The notes under the pieces: model-generated
The model's input: only the letters and a program-made list of their open reading frames with translations
Database searches by the model: none
Told to the model about the DNA's origin: nothing
Assembly (NCBI RefSeq): GCF_004959765.1
Contig: NZ_SJZD01000003.1
Location: forward strand, 305,113 to 369,112
Origin: Flavobacterium sp. H122
GTDB taxonomy: Bacteria; Bacteroidota; Bacteroidia; Flavobacteriales; Flavobacteriaceae
Reading direction: 5' to 3'
Length of the DNA stretch: 64,000 bases
Translations under genes and position numbers: made by a program
Shown here: piece by piece, positions 27,733 to 36,606 of the stretch
How positions within the stretch are numbered: position 1 is the first letter of the stretch
Layout of the letters: each line of letters starts with the position of its first letter

Positions 27733-28809
27733 TTACCAGACTTTTTTAACTTTTTTGGAGCGGTCAGCTATATAAGAAACCAACCAGGCTATTTGTCCTT
27801 CCTTGGCAAAATAAAGCTTTTTTTCGTTTATGTTGGGAATTGCTTCAAGAGTTACTAAAAGTAAGTTACTTGCAGAGATTAAATATTTTTGTGAATATGT
27901 TTTTAAAACTTTATCGATTTCTTTGTCGGTTTTTGCCAGATCTTCAAAACGTTTAAAGTTGTTTTTTACCATCGCATCGTAATTAATAACGTCTTCAAGT
28001 TTGAATTCGTTGAACTGTTCTTTGGTTGGTCCGTTCAAAAGAGTGTAGAAGGCCCATACAGCGCCGCCTGACATGTATACTTTTTGTTTATCCAGTGCAA
28101 CCGGTTTTGAGTTGTACATTGCATTTACCTGCTCTCTCAGCATTGGCAGGAAACCAAATGATTTGATGTTGAATTCGCCTATCTCGTCATTTCTCGTTTT
28201 TTTGTTTACTGCTTCAGTCAGTGTTATAGTCCCGTAATTAAGGCTTAATGGGAAAAATACAAATGTTTCAGTGTTGAAAACATCAACATAACCTCCCTTA
28301 GTATTACCGCCACCAATATCAAGTACCATAGAATCTTTGTAATCAATAGGGGGGATGCACCCTTTTAGAAGCATTTTTCCTTCTGTCTGAGCATCAATAA
28401 ATTCCAGACTTTTTGAAGTCAGCTGTTTGATTTTGTCTGCTAAGACCTGTGTGTTTTTTGCCATCGCAACACCTGACGAACCTACAATAAAAATGTTTTC
28501 ATCAGCTATCTTTACTTCGGTTTTTATTTTTTTGTAGTTTTCAGCAACAACGTTGGCCGCTTTTTCTATGTCTTCGGGAAGTAAATTCCCGTCAATGGAA
28601 ATTCCTTTGGCAATACCCACGTTCTCAGTCCAATAGGACTTTATGTTGAAACCGCCTTTTTTGATATTATACACATCTAAAACGGTCATTTTTATTCCTT
28701 TACTTCCTATTTCTATTCCTGCAAAGAGGTTTTCATTTTCTTGACCAAACACATGGCTTTGAAAAAATAAAAATAGCACTGCTAAAAAATATAGTTTAGT
28801 GTTTTTCAT
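27733..28809 (-). CDS. Exported Ppx/GppA-like (ASKHA-fold) protein
   Basis: A 358-aa protein with a clear signal peptide (MKNTKLYFLAVLFLFFQSHVFGQ). The mature part has the ASKHA nucleotide-binding motifs of the exopolyphosphatase/GppA family: phosphate-1 AGIEIGSKGIKMTVLDV (about 30-46), phosphate-2 VLDIGGGNTKGGYVD (about 160-174) and a GG-containing adenosine-type motif VYMSGGAVWA. Normally the family hydrolyses polyphosphate or (p)ppGpp in the cytoplasm. Here the signal peptide points to the periplasm or cell surface, which is unusual for this fold. The substrate is unknown. Monocistronic, with its own promoter and terminator. Confidence 0.75.
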   Translation of the reverse strand: MKNTKLYFLAVLFLFFQSHVFGQENENLFAGIEIGSKGIKMTVLDVYNIKKGGFNIKSYWTENVGIAKGISIDGNLLPEDIEKAANVVAENYKKIKTEVKIADENIFIVGSSGVAMAKNTQVLADKIKQLTSKSLEFIDAQTEGKMLLKGCIPPIDYKDSMVLDIGGGNTKGGYVDVFNTETFVFFPLSLNYGTITLTEAVNKKTRNDEIGEFNIKSFGFLPMLREQVNAMYNSKPVALDKQKVYMSGGAVWAFYTLLNGPTKEQFNEFKLEDVINYDAMVKNNFKRFEDLAKTDKEIDKVLKTYSQKYLISASNLLLVTLEAIPNINEKKLYFAKEGQIAWLVSYIADRSKKVKKVW

Positions 28810-28846
28810 AGGTTAAATTTTAGTTAATGGGTTCCTTCCGGATTCT

Positions 28847-28878
28847 CAAAAATATCAAAATTTTGTTAATATTTACAA
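28847..28878 (-). promoter_or_regulatory. Promoter of the exported Ppx/GppA-like gene
   Basis: On the minus strand, TTG (28876-28878), 21 nt, TATTTTTG (28847-28854). Confidence 0.5.
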
Positions 28879-28894
28879 TTTTTTAAAATTTGGA

Positions 28895-28919
28895 TAAAAA
28901 AATCCGCACAAGGCGGATT
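28895..28919 (-). terminator. Terminator of pyrH-frr
   Basis: Stem AATCCGC / GCGGATT (28901-28907 with 28913-28919); a T run follows on the minus strand. Confidence 0.8.
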
Positions 28920-28935
28920 AAATTTTTGGTATAAA

Positions 28936-29499
28936 TTAAACTTTCATGATTTCAGCTTCTTTAACAGCTAAATGTTCCTCAATTTTTTTGATAAAATTAT
29001 CAGTTAGTTTTTGAACATTTTCTTCTGCTGTTTTGCAGATGTCTTCAGAAGTTCCGTCTTTTTCTAATTTTTTAATATCGGTGTTTGCATCTTTGCGTGC
29101 ATTACGGATACCGATTTTTGCATCTTCAGCTTCAGATTTTGCTTGTTTTACCAGCTCTTTACGGCGCTCTTCAGTTAAAGGCGGTACTGAAATGATAATA
29201 TTGTCGCCATTATTCATTGGGTTAAAACCAATGTTGGCTATCATGATTGCTTTTTCAATAGGATGCAGCATAGTTTTTTCCCAAGGTGTAACCGTGATTG
29301 TTCTGGCGTCAGGAACATTGATGTTGGCAACCTGGGAAAGAGGTGTTTGTGATCCATAATAATCCACAAAAACACCACCCAGCATTTGCGGTGTGGCCTT
29401 TCCTGCACGAATATTCAAAAATTCTTTTTCTAAGTGAGCAATAGAACCTTCCATAGATTCTTTAGTGCTGTCTAGTATAAAATTAATTTCTTCAGTCAT
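28936..29499 (-). CDS. frr: Ribosome recycling factor
   Basis: A 187-aa protein of the usual RRF length. It starts MTEEINFILDSTKESMEGSI and has the tRNA-mimic signatures LNIRAGKATPQML and PPLTEERRKELVKQAK. With EF-G it splits the post-termination ribosome. It lies 51 nt downstream of pyrH in the same operon, the common bacterial order, and is followed by a terminator. Confidence 0.98.
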   Translation of the reverse strand: MTEEINFILDSTKESMEGSIAHLEKEFLNIRAGKATPQMLGGVFVDYYGSQTPLSQVANINVPDARTITVTPWEKTMLHPIEKAIMIANIGFNPMNNGDNIIISVPPLTEERRKELVKQAKSEAEDAKIGIRNARKDANTDIKKLEKDGTSEDICKTAEENVQKLTDNFIKKIEEHLAVKEAEIMKV

Positions 29500-29500
29500 T

Positions 29501-29547
29501 GTTTTTGATTTTTTGATTTTTCGAAGAATCGGATAATCGAATAATCT
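29501..29547. repeat. Word repeat between pyrH and frr
   Basis: Iterated short words (TTTTTGATTTTTTGATTTTTCGAAGAATC..., GATAATCGAATAATC) fill most of this spacer. It resembles the other AT-rich word-repeat spacers in the window, but without a strong hairpin. Confidence 0.4.
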
Positions 29548-29550
29548 AAA

Positions 29551-30258
29551 TTAAATATTAACTACTGTTCCTACGTTGTCTCCTTTGCAAATTTTAAGCA
29601 AATTACCTTCTTTATTCATATCAAACACAATAATAGGCAATTTATTTTCCTGACTCAAGGTAAATGCAGTCGTATCCATTACATTAAGCCCTTTTTTCAG
29701 CACATCATCAAATGAAATATAATCAAATTTTACAGCATCAGGATTTTTTTCCGGATCGGCATTATAAACACCGTCAACGCGTGTTCCTTTCAAAATTACA
29801 TCCGCATCTACTTCAATACCTCTTAAAACGGCTGCAGTATCAGTTGTAAAATAAGGATTTCCGGTTCCTGCTCCAAATATTACGATTCTTCCTTTTTCCA
29901 GATGTCTTACAGCACGTCTTTTGATGTAAGGTTCTGCAATAGCTTCAATTTTTAAGGCAGTCTGTAAACGGGTAAGCATCCCTTTTTCTTCTAATGCTCC
30001 CTGCAGCGCCATTCCGTTAATAACGGTTGCCAGCATTCCCATATAATCTCCTTGCACGCGATCCATTCCATTGCTGGCTCCTGCAACTCCTCTAAAAATA
30101 TTTCCACCGCCGATAACAATTGCAATTTCAACACCTAATTCATGAATTTGTTTTATTTCATCAGCATATTCAGCCAGTCGTTTTGGCTCAATGCCGTATT
30201 GACGATCGCCCATTAATGCTTCCCCGCTTAATTTCAAGAGTATTCTTTTGTATTTCAT
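29551..30258 (-). CDS. pyrH: Uridylate kinase
   Basis: A 235-aa UMP kinase of the amino-acid-kinase fold, phosphorylating UMP to UDP. Signatures are [14 protein letters not shown] at the N-terminus, [11 protein letters not shown] for phosphate binding, and the substrate region [17 protein letters not shown] -7 box TATATTTG lies at 30278-30285 on the minus strand, so pyrH-frr has its own promoter although in many bacteria they follow tsf. Confidence 0.98.
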   Translation of the reverse strand: MKYKRILLKLSGEALMGDRQYGIEPKRLAEYADEIKQIHELGVEIAIVIGGGNIFRGVAGASNGMDRVQGDYMGMLATVINGMALQGALEEKGMLTRLQTALKIEAIAEPYIKRRAVRHLEKGRIVIFGAGTGNPYFTTDTAAVLRGIEVDADVILKGTRVDGVYNADPEKNPDAVKFDYISFDDVLKKGLNVMDTTAFTLSQENKLPIIVFDMNKEGNLLKICKGDNVGTVVNI

Positions 30259-30389
30259 CAGATGATTATTTGGACTGCAAATATAATTATAATCTTGAAT
30301 TATTTCCGGTATATTTTCAGGTTAAACTTTGGTTTACCTTGCGTGAATTAACATAAAATAAAATTATTGTCGACTGATAAATGTCATAT

Positions 30390-30417
30390 TTGATGATTTT
30401 AGATAGCTATAATTTTG
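30390..30417 (+). promoter_or_regulatory. Promoter of the PAS-domain gene
   Basis: TTG (30390-30392), 17 nt, TAATTTTG (30410-30417). Transcription would start near 30424, which excludes the in-frame ATG at 30415 and makes ATG 30445 the likely start. Confidence 0.55.
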
Positions 30418-30444
30418 CTGTCAATGAGCAAATTTTTAAACATT

Positions 30445-31071
30445 ATGAATCTAGAATTAAAAAAACCTACTGTTATTGATGAAGAAGTAGTTTGGGATAA
30501 ATCGCAGACTATTGTAAGTAAAACGGATTTGTTTGGCACTATTGAATATGCCAACGATGCTTTTGTTGAGGCTTCCGGCTATCAGGAATTTGAACTTGTG
30601 GGACAGCCCCATAATTTAATCAGACATCCGGATATGCCTCAGGTAGTTTTTAAAGTATTATGGGACAATATTAAAAAAGGGCATAAGTTTCATGGTATTG
30701 TAAAAAATTTATCAAAGTCAGGAAGGTATTACTGGGTCATAACCGATTTTGATTACGTTGTTGATGATGATGCCAATATTGTCAAGTATATAGCACGTAG
30801 AAAAGCTGTTCCTGACGGTGTTGTGAAAAAAGTTGAAGATTTATACCGAAGACTTTTGCAGATTGAAGAAGTCAGAGGGATAGAAGGCAGTGAAAAATAT
30901 CTGACAGGTTATCTGGAGGAATTGGGTTTGACATACGTCCAGCTGATTACTAAATTAATGGTTGATGACGAACGGGAAACAGCAGAGCAGATTGAATTGG
31001 CTAATGCACAGACAGCAGAAGAGAAAGAAAATGAGGGCAGAGGATTTTTTAGTCGTTTTTTTGGTAGATAA
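30445..31071 (+). CDS. Aer-like PAS-domain protein without an output domain
   Basis: A 208-aa soluble protein. The PAS domain covers about residues 20-130 and carries the Aer-type signatures GTIEYANDAFVEASGY, LIRHPDMPQVVFKVLW and SGRYYWVITDFDYV. In the aerotaxis receptor Aer this PAS type binds FAD and senses redox state. Here it is followed only by a predicted helical, acidic region (about 130-200), with no methyl-accepting, kinase or GGDEF domain. The ATG at 30445 is chosen from the promoter position. The MFS transporter gene starts 29 nt after it. No partner can be named. Confidence 0.8.
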   Translation: MNLELKKPTVIDEEVVWDKSQTIVSKTDLFGTIEYANDAFVEASGYQEFELVGQPHNLIRHPDMPQVVFKVLWDNIKKGHKFHGIVKNLSKSGRYYWVITDFDYVVDDDANIVKYIARRKAVPDGVVKKVEDLYRRLLQIEEVRGIEGSEKYLTGYLEELGLTYVQLITKLMVDDERETAEQIELANAQTAEEKENEGRGFFSRFFGR

Positions 31072-31100
31072 ACGCAGCTTATTTTCAACACTTTTATGCT

Positions 31101-32339
31101 ATGAAGAATATTTTTTTTAAAAACTTTAGCGATTTTAATAAGGAAATCAAAATAATAGCATTGATTACTTTGATTAACCGCATGGGGACTGTTGTGGTCC
31201 CTTTTTTGTCTAAATATCTGAAAGAGGATTTGGATTTGAGTTACTCTCAGGTGGGTTGGATAATGGTTTGTTTTGGTTTGGGCTCCTTAATAGGAACTTT
31301 TATAAGCGGAAAGCTGTCTGATTACTTCGGGGCTTACAAAATAATGGTGTTCAGCTTATTCACAAGCGGTATTGTTTTTATAATGCTGCGTTATGTGAAA
31401 ACGTTTGAGCTTTTGTGTCTTTCTGTTTTCTTTCTGACAACAATAGCAGATATGTATCGTCCCGCAATGATGCTGACAGTGAATAATTATGTCAATAAAG
31501 ATATGAGACTGCAGTCACTCTCTTTGATTAGGGCTGCTACGAATCTGGGTTTGGTTGTGGGGCCGGTTTTGGGAGCATATCTTATTTTTAATGACGGATA
31601 CGATACGCTTTTTTTGGTGGATGGCGTTACCTGTATTCTGGCTATTTTGCTGTTTGTTGTCCTTGTTAAAGAAAAAAAGTATTTGTACAAACTGAATTTG
31701 GCTAATCAGAAGCAGGATAAATTAGCTCCGTTAAAAGATCTCCCTTTTATTTTTAATTGGGTAATTGCCATGATTACAGGGTATTTGTTTTTTCAGGTTT
31801 TTTCTATTCTGCCCATCTATCATAAAGCAGCTTTCAAATTGACTGAATTTGACAGTGGAATGTTTTTGGCTTTCAGCGGTTTGCTGTATATACTTTTTGA
31901 GATTTCAGTGGTCAATTTTGTTCAGAAAAATAAAATCGGCGACCTTATTGCTGTGATGATAGGGTTGTTGTTTATTGGTTTCTCTTACGGATTATTGTTC
32001 TTAGTGCATGAACCTTGGGTTTTTTGGGTGTTTATGTTTTTAATTACATTCGGGAACATGCTGACTTTTACTTTTGCCAGTGGTTTTGTTATGAAACGAA
32101 GCCATAAAAATCATGAAGGTATTTTTATGTCGGCATTTCAAATGAGTTATGGTTTTGCACATTTGATAAGTTCTAAAACAGGACTGACCATTATTCAGAA
32201 TTATGATTTTGATGCCAACTGGACTTTTAATATGATTCTTGCAGTGGTAGGGGCATTTTCAACATATTTGGTATTCTTAATGGTGAAAAAGGAAAAAGAA
32301 GAAATCAAACAAAAAATTGCCTTGTCTTTATTTAAGTAA
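31101..32339 (+). CDS. MFS transporter
   Basis: A 412-aa major facilitator with about 12 helices. Loop 2-3 holds a motif-A-like GSLIGTFISGKLSDYFGAYK. The N-terminus NRMGTVVVPFLSKYLKEDL resembles the YdhP/multidrug (MdtH-type) MFS group. The substrate is not recognisable. It lies 29 nt after the PAS gene, likely one transcript, and ends at a shared bidirectional terminator. Confidence 0.8.
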   Translation: MKNIFFKNFSDFNKEIKIIALITLINRMGTVVVPFLSKYLKEDLDLSYSQVGWIMVCFGLGSLIGTFISGKLSDYFGAYKIMVFSLFTSGIVFIMLRYVKTFELLCLSVFFLTTIADMYRPAMMLTVNNYVNKDMRLQSLSLIRAATNLGLVVGPVLGAYLIFNDGYDTLFLVDGVTCILAILLFVVLVKEKKYLYKLNLANQKQDKLAPLKDLPFIFNWVIAMITGYLFFQVFSILPIYHKAAFKLTEFDSGMFLAFSGLLYILFEISVVNFVQKNKIGDLIAVMIGLLFIGFSYGLLFLVHEPWVFWVFMFLITFGNMLTFTFASGFVMKRSHKNHEGIFMSAFQMSYGFAHLISSKTGLTIIQNYDFDANWTFNMILAVVGAFSTYLVFLMVKKEKEEIKQKIALSLFK

Positions 32340-32369
32340 GAAATTGTACAGGAAGTTTGTTAAATACAA

Positions 32370-32389
32370 AAGGCTGATAATTCAGCCTT
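32370..32389. terminator. Bidirectional terminator between convergent genes
   Basis: Stem AAGGCTGA / TCAGCCTT with a TAAT loop. The right arm reaches the stop codon of the roadblock-like gene. Confidence 0.7.
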
Positions 32390-32750
32390 ATATCATTTTT
32401 TTATATTTAGCGAGCAATGCTTTTGTCATAGTTAAATTTGCCTGGGAAGCATCTACGGCAAGATAAATTAAATACTCGTTTTCTTCCGAAACATTTATGA
32501 TATGATACTGCGATGTCAAAGTAATCGTGATGTCCTCAATTTTCTGATTCTGCTGTAAAGCATTTATGCCGTTTAATTTTGCTCTTACCATTTCAAGTAT
32601 AAATGTTGAGCCTAGGTCAATGTCATAATTTTTGTCAGATGTTTTAGAATAATAACAAATTCCGTTTCTTATTTCAATTATACTGGTTGCTATAAATCCC
32701 GGAATGTTCTTGGAAATAGTCTCTCCAAATTCTTTTACTAAGTCGGCCAT
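32388..32750 (-). CDS. Roadblock/LC7-like small protein
   Basis: A 120-aa cytoplasmic protein. Its pattern of a central strand-rich core (ITITLTSQYHIINV, NEYLIYLAVD) and final helix (SQANLTMTKALLAKYKK) fits the roadblock/LC7 fold found in bacterial MglB-type regulators of small GTPases, but identity is weak by eye. No GTPase gene lies nearby. A -7 box TAAATTTG lies at 32774-32781 on the minus strand. The alternative is an uncharacterised flavobacterial protein. Confidence 0.55.
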   Translation of the reverse strand: MADLVKEFGETISKNIPGFIATSIIEIRNGICYYSKTSDKNYDIDLGSTFILEMVRAKLNGINALQQNQKIEDITITLTSQYHIINVSEENEYLIYLAVDASQANLTMTKALLAKYKKMI

Positions 32751-32804
32751 TTTATTTAATGATTCAAGGTATGCAAATTTAATAAATAGAAATTTTGCGG
32801 ATTG

Positions 32805-33458
32805 TTAATTTTCTGTTTCTTTTAAAAAATTTCTTATTAAATAATGACCCAGATAAATTAAAGGGGTCAGCAAAACAGCGACACATAATTTAAACGTATA
32901 GCCTGTTAAGGCGGATGACAAAAAGGTCTCAAAATTTATTTTTCCCGGTAACCAAAATGCGATGCCTAAAACGATAAAAGAATCGATAAGCTGTGAAATT
33001 ACAGTTGATCCTGTTGCTCGCAGCCATATTTTTTTATTGCCCGTTTTTTCTTTTACATAATGAAAAACCATTACATCGATAAGCTGTGAAATCAGGAAAG
33101 CAGTAATACTTCCCGCGATAATCCACATGCTTTGGCCAAATACAGCGGTGAACTGCTCATCATTTACGGGGCTTATTCCTTTTGCGGCCGGAACTACAAT
33201 GGCTAAGAACAATACCAAAAAAGCGTATGCAATTAAGCCGGCTGTAATAAATGATAGTTTTCTTACCCCTTTTTGTCCAAAGTATTCATTAATTAAATCA
33301 GTGGTTAAAAAAACTATCGGCCAAGGCAGGATACCTATGCTCATTACAAAGGGGCCGATTTGAATTAATTTTCCTCCTATCAGTTCGGCTACAACAGCAT
33401 TAGTGATAAAGATTCCTGCAAGAATGACAAAAACATAATCTTTTTTGGATTGGAACAT
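32805..33458 (-). CDS. Queuosine precursor transporter
   Basis: A 217-aa membrane protein of the YhhQ/DUF165 (ECF-like) family with about six helices. Typical segments are NAVVAELIGGKLIQIG, LPWPIVFLTTDLINEYFGQK and the pair IDVMVFHYVKEKTG and GSTVISQLIDSF. Family members import queuine-type precursors (preQ0/preQ1) for tRNA modification. It sits between frr/pyrH and tsf. A -7 box TATCTTTG is at 33472-33479. No queuosine biosynthesis gene is in the window. Confidence 0.85.
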   Translation of the reverse strand: MFQSKKDYVFVILAGIFITNAVVAELIGGKLIQIGPFVMSIGILPWPIVFLTTDLINEYFGQKGVRKLSFITAGLIAYAFLVLFLAIVVPAAKGISPVNDEQFTAVFGQSMWIIAGSITAFLISQLIDVMVFHYVKEKTGNKKIWLRATGSTVISQLIDSFIVLGIAFWLPGKINFETFLSSALTGYTFKLCVAVLLTPLIYLGHYLIRNFLKETEN

Positions 33459-33491
33459 ATTCAGTTTTTTTCAAAGATATATATAAAATTA

Positions 33492-33519
33492 AAAATGCCG
33501 TCTCATGAGACGGCATTTT
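33492..33519 (-). terminator. Terminator of tsf
   Basis: A perfect 28-nt palindrome centred on CATG with arms AAAATGCCGTCTCA. It serves the gene at 33541-34503. Confidence 0.8.
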
Positions 33520-33540
33520 AGAAATATGTTTATGGATGGA

Positions 33541-34503
33541 TTATCCTAAAGTAACTCTTTTGAAACCTGTAATTTCAACATTGAATCCTTTAACATAATC
33601 ACCAACTTTTTTACTATCATCTTTGATAAAGTTTTGATCTAGTAAAGCTTTTTCTTGGTCTAAAGTTGTATTATCAGAGATAAAACGTTGAATTTTTCCA
33701 GGAATAATTTTATCCCAAATTTGTTCTGGTTTACCTTCAGCTTTTAATTCAGCTTTAGCATCTTCTTCAGCTTGTTTTAAAACTTCTTCAGTTAATTGAG
33801 AGTAAGAAATATATTTAGGAACATTTTTTAAAGTTTTTCCTAAACGTTTTGCCTCTTCATTTTCTTTTTCAATTACAGCAATACGTGCAGCAAGTTCAGA
33901 AGCAACGAAAGCAGGATCAAAATCTTTGTAAGATAATGTGTCAGCTCCCATAGAAGCAACTTGCATAGAGATGTCTTTAGTTAAAACATCACCATTAGCA
34001 ATTGGAGCAGAAATTGCAGTTAAAGCAGCAATTTTGTTAACGTGAACATAAGATCCAACGAAAGCGCCTTCTAAAATTTCAAAACCACCGATTTCGATTT
34101 TTTCACCGATAACTCCTGTTTGCTCGATTAATTTTTCAGCAACAGTAATTCCGTTGAAATCTGAAGCTAAAAATTCTTCTAAAGAAGAAAAGTTAATAGC
34201 TCTTTCAACTAAATCTTTGGCTAAAGCTACGAAAGCTTCATTCTTACCTACGAAGTCAGTTTCACAGTTTAAAGTGATGATAGCTCCTTTAGTGTTGTCT
34301 GCATTGATAAAAGAAACAGCAGCTCCTTCAGAAGACTCACGGTCAGAACGGTTAGCGGCAACTTTTTGTCCTTTTTCTCTAAGGATTTGTATAGCTTTAT
34401 CGAAATCTCCTTCAGCTTCAACTAAAGCTTTTTTACAGTCCATCATTCCGGCACCTGTAGATTGTCTTAATTTATTTACGTCTGCAGCAGTGATTGTTGC
34501 CAT
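33541..34503 (-). CDS. tsf: Elongation factor Ts
   Basis: A 320-aa guanine nucleotide exchange factor of EF-Tu. The N-terminal UBA-like domain has VNKLRQSTGAGMMDCKKAL, with the TDFV signature in LNCETDFVGKNE. A C-terminal dimerisation region runs to KKVGDYVKGF. Length and layout are typical of Bacteroidetes EF-Ts. It lies downstream of rpsB as usual. Confidence 0.98.
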   Translation of the reverse strand: MATITAADVNKLRQSTGAGMMDCKKALVEAEGDFDKAIQILREKGQKVAANRSDRESSEGAAVSFINADNTKGAIITLNCETDFVGKNEAFVALAKDLVERAINFSSLEEFLASDFNGITVAEKLIEQTGVIGEKIEIGGFEILEGAFVGSYVHVNKIAALTAISAPIANGDVLTKDISMQVASMGADTLSYKDFDPAFVASELAARIAVIEKENEEAKRLGKTLKNVPKYISYSQLTEEVLKQAEEDAKAELKAEGKPEQIWDKIIPGKIQRFISDNTTLDQEKALLDQNFIKDDSKKVGDYVKGFNVEITGFKRVTLG

Positions 34504-34539
34504 AGTGTTTTAAATTTTTAAGTTTTTTAAAAGTAAAAA

Positions 34540-34623
34540 ATTCCAATCTTCAAATTCCAAATTCCAACTTTAATAAATCATCAAATTTGACAATTCTTTG
34601 GAACTTGGAATTGAGATTGGAAT
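34540..34623. repeat. Imperfect long palindrome between rpsB and tsf
   Basis: Arms of about 26-28 nt (34540-34567 and 34598-34623) made of repeated ATTCCAA words: ATTCCAATCTTCAAATTCCA and the complement of TTGGAACTTGGAATTGAGAT. It falls in the spacer of a core operon. It could modulate rpsB-tsf transcript stability; that is inference. Confidence 0.6.
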
Positions 34624-34632
34624 CTATTTTAT

Positions 34633-35391
34633 TTATTCTTCTGAAGCTGCAGTTGGAGTTTCAACTTTTGCTTCTTCAGTAGCTTCTGCTTCTTTGTCTG
34701 AAGTTCTGTTTGATAAACCTTCAGTGATAGCAGCAGTAACTAATGATAATACTTTGTCAATTGATTTTGAAGCATCATCGTTTGCAGGGATTACATAATC
34801 AACCTGACGTGGGTCAGAGTTGGTATCAACCATTGCGAAAACCGGAATGTTTAATTTTTGAGCTTCTTTTACTGCGATGTGTTCAGCTTTGATATCAACT
34901 ACGAATAATGCAGCTGGTAATCTAGACATATCAGCGATAGAACCTAAGTTCTTCTCTAATTTTGCACGTAGACGCTCAATTTGTAATTTCTCTTTTTTAG
35001 AAAGAGTATCAAATGTACCGTCTTTCTTCATTCTGTCGATAGAAGCCATTTTCTTAACAGCTTTACGGATAGTAACGAAGTTAGTTAACATACCACCTGG
35101 CCATCTTTCAGTGATGTAAGGCATGTTTGCAGCCGCTGCTTTTTCAGCAACGATGTCTTTAGCTTGTTTTTTGGTAGCTACGAAAAGTACTTTTCTACCA
35201 GATGCAGCGATTTTTTTCAAAGCTTCGTTAGCTTCTTCAATTTTAGCTGCAGTTTTATATAGATTGATAATGTGGATACCATTACGCTCCATATAGATGT
35301 AAGGAGCCATGTTTGGGTCCCATTTTCTAGTCATGTGTCCAAAATGAACACCTGCTTCTAGTAATTCTTTAACTTCTACTTTATTTGCCAT
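34633..35391 (-). CDS. rpsB: 30S ribosomal protein S2
   Basis: A 252-aa protein. Start ATG 35391 (MANKVEVKELLEAGVHFGH) is chosen since S2 normally begins a few residues before the LLEAGVHFGH box; the longer frame to 35424 would add an implausible leader. Other signatures are WDPNMAPYIYMERNGIHIIN and PGGMLTNF. The C-terminal tail is Glu/Ala-rich. Co-transcribed with tsf. Confidence 0.97.
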   Translation of the reverse strand: MANKVEVKELLEAGVHFGHMTRKWDPNMAPYIYMERNGIHIINLYKTAAKIEEANEALKKIAASGRKVLFVATKKQAKDIVAEKAAAANMPYITERWPGGMLTNFVTIRKAVKKMASIDRMKKDGTFDTLSKKEKLQIERLRAKLEKNLGSIADMSRLPAALFVVDIKAEHIAVKEAQKLNIPVFAMVDTNSDPRQVDYVIPANDDASKSIDKVLSLVTAAITEGLSNRTSDKEAEATEEAKVETPTAASEE

Positions 35392-35430
35392 TTTGTAATA
35401 GTTTACGTTCTGTTGAATTAGCAATGTTCC

Positions 35431-35480
35431 TTTAGGCTAAAAGCTTTAAGCTTTAGGCTTTAGGCTTCATTTAGATGCTA
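35431..35480. repeat. Word repeat between rpsI and rpsB
   Basis: Iterations of AAGCTTTAGGCTTTAGGC-type words (GGCTAAAAGCTTTAAGCTTT...), part of the same kind of spacer repeat found elsewhere in the window. Confidence 0.5.
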
Positions 35481-35548
35481 AACTAATCTCCGGCCTCAGC
35501 ACGGAAAAGCAACAATAACTTAGTTTTTGTAATAAATAATAATAAATA

Positions 35549-35935
35549 TTAACGTTTAGAGAACTGGAATCTCTTACGAGCTTTCTTCTGACCGAATTTC
35601 TTACGCTCAACCATACGAGGGTCACGAGTTAATAATCCTTCAGGTTTTAAGATTGCTCTGTTTCCTTCTCCTACTTCGCACATTGCTCTTGCAATAGCCA
35701 TACGTACAGCTTCTGCCTGACCAGTTGCACCACCTCCGTAAACATTGATTTTTACATCATAGTTAGAAGCGTTTTCAGTCATAGCAAGAGGTTGCATTAC
35801 TTTGTACTGTAAAGTTGCAGTAGGGAAGTAAGTAGCAAATGCTTTTTTGTTTACAGTGATGTTTCCTGTACCTTCTGATACATAAACACGTGCCACAGCA
35901 CATTTTCTTCTACCGATTTTGTGAATAACTGCCAT
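35549..35935 (-). CDS. rpsI: 30S ribosomal protein S9
   Basis: A 128-aa protein with the S9 signatures IGRRKCAVARVYV, GGGATGQAEAVRMAIARAM, and the basic C-terminus ending RFQFSKR that reaches the P-site tRNA. The ATG overlaps the rplM stop codon by one base (TAATG), an arrangement that implies coupled translation. Confidence 0.98.
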   Translation of the reverse strand: MAVIHKIGRRKCAVARVYVSEGTGNITVNKKAFATYFPTATLQYKVMQPLAMTENASNYDVKINVYGGGATGQAEAVRMAIARAMCEVGEGNRAILKPEGLLTRDPRMVERKKFGQKKARKRFQFSKR

Positions 35936-36390
35936 TACTTAAGATCGTTTAGATTAACGGTTTTAGGTGTTTGAGCAGCGTGTTTGTGCTCTGGACCTAC
36001 ATTTACATTCAAATTACGGAATAATTGAGCTCCTAATTTGTTTTTAGGCAACATTCCTTTTACAGCTTTTTCTACTAATAATGCAGGATTTTTTTGCTGC
36101 ATTACTTTAGCTGTTAAAAATCTTTGTCCTCCTGGGTAACCTGTGTGACGAACGTAAGTTTTGTCATCTAATTTGTTACCAGTCAGGTTGATTTTTTCTG
36201 CGTTGATAACAATTACGTTATCTCCACAGTCCACGTGCGGTGTATAACTTGGTTTGTATTTACCTCTTAAAAGCATCGCAACTTTAGAAGCAAGACGACC
36301 TAAGTTATGACCTTCAGCATCAACAACAATCCACTGTTTATCTGCAGTAGCTTTGTTTGCCGAAATTGTCTTGTAGCTTAATGTGTTCAC
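35935..36390 (-). CDS. rplM: 50S ribosomal protein L13
   Basis: A 151-aa protein with the L13 signatures WIVVDAEGHNLGRLASKVAM, GDNVIVINAEKINLTGNK and RHTGYPGG. First gene of the rplM-rpsI-rpsB-tsf transcription unit, under the promoter at 36437-36466. Confidence 0.98.
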   Translation of the reverse strand: MNTLSYKTISANKATADKQWIVVDAEGHNLGRLASKVAMLLRGKYKPSYTPHVDCGDNVIVINAEKINLTGNKLDDKTYVRHTGYPGGQRFLTAKVMQQKNPALLVEKAVKGMLPKNKLGAQLFRNLNVNVGPEHKHAAQTPKTVNLNDLK

Positions 36391-36436
36391 AATAATTACT
36401 TTTTAATTAAACATTCCATTCCCAATTAAGGGAGTG

Positions 36437-36466
36437 CAAAATTACAATTATTTATTTATAAAGCAA
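36437..36466 (-). promoter_or_regulatory. Promoter of the rplM operon
   Basis: On the minus strand, TTG (36464-36466), 19 nt, TAATTTTG (36437-36444). Good consensus. Confidence 0.6.
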
Positions 36467-36606
36467 ATAGCTTTTTAAAAAATCTTTTTTTGCTGCTATT
36501 CAGGCAATTGTGAATTTGGCAGGCATTGTATTAAATGACTCTAAAATCATTTTTCCGCTTTTCGGTTTTAATTTTTAATTTTACATATTATATATGTACA
36601 TCACTT

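Noticed and set aside
34154..34513. 119-aa frame opposite tsf
   Set aside because: Complement of conserved EF-Ts sequence, so a shadow.
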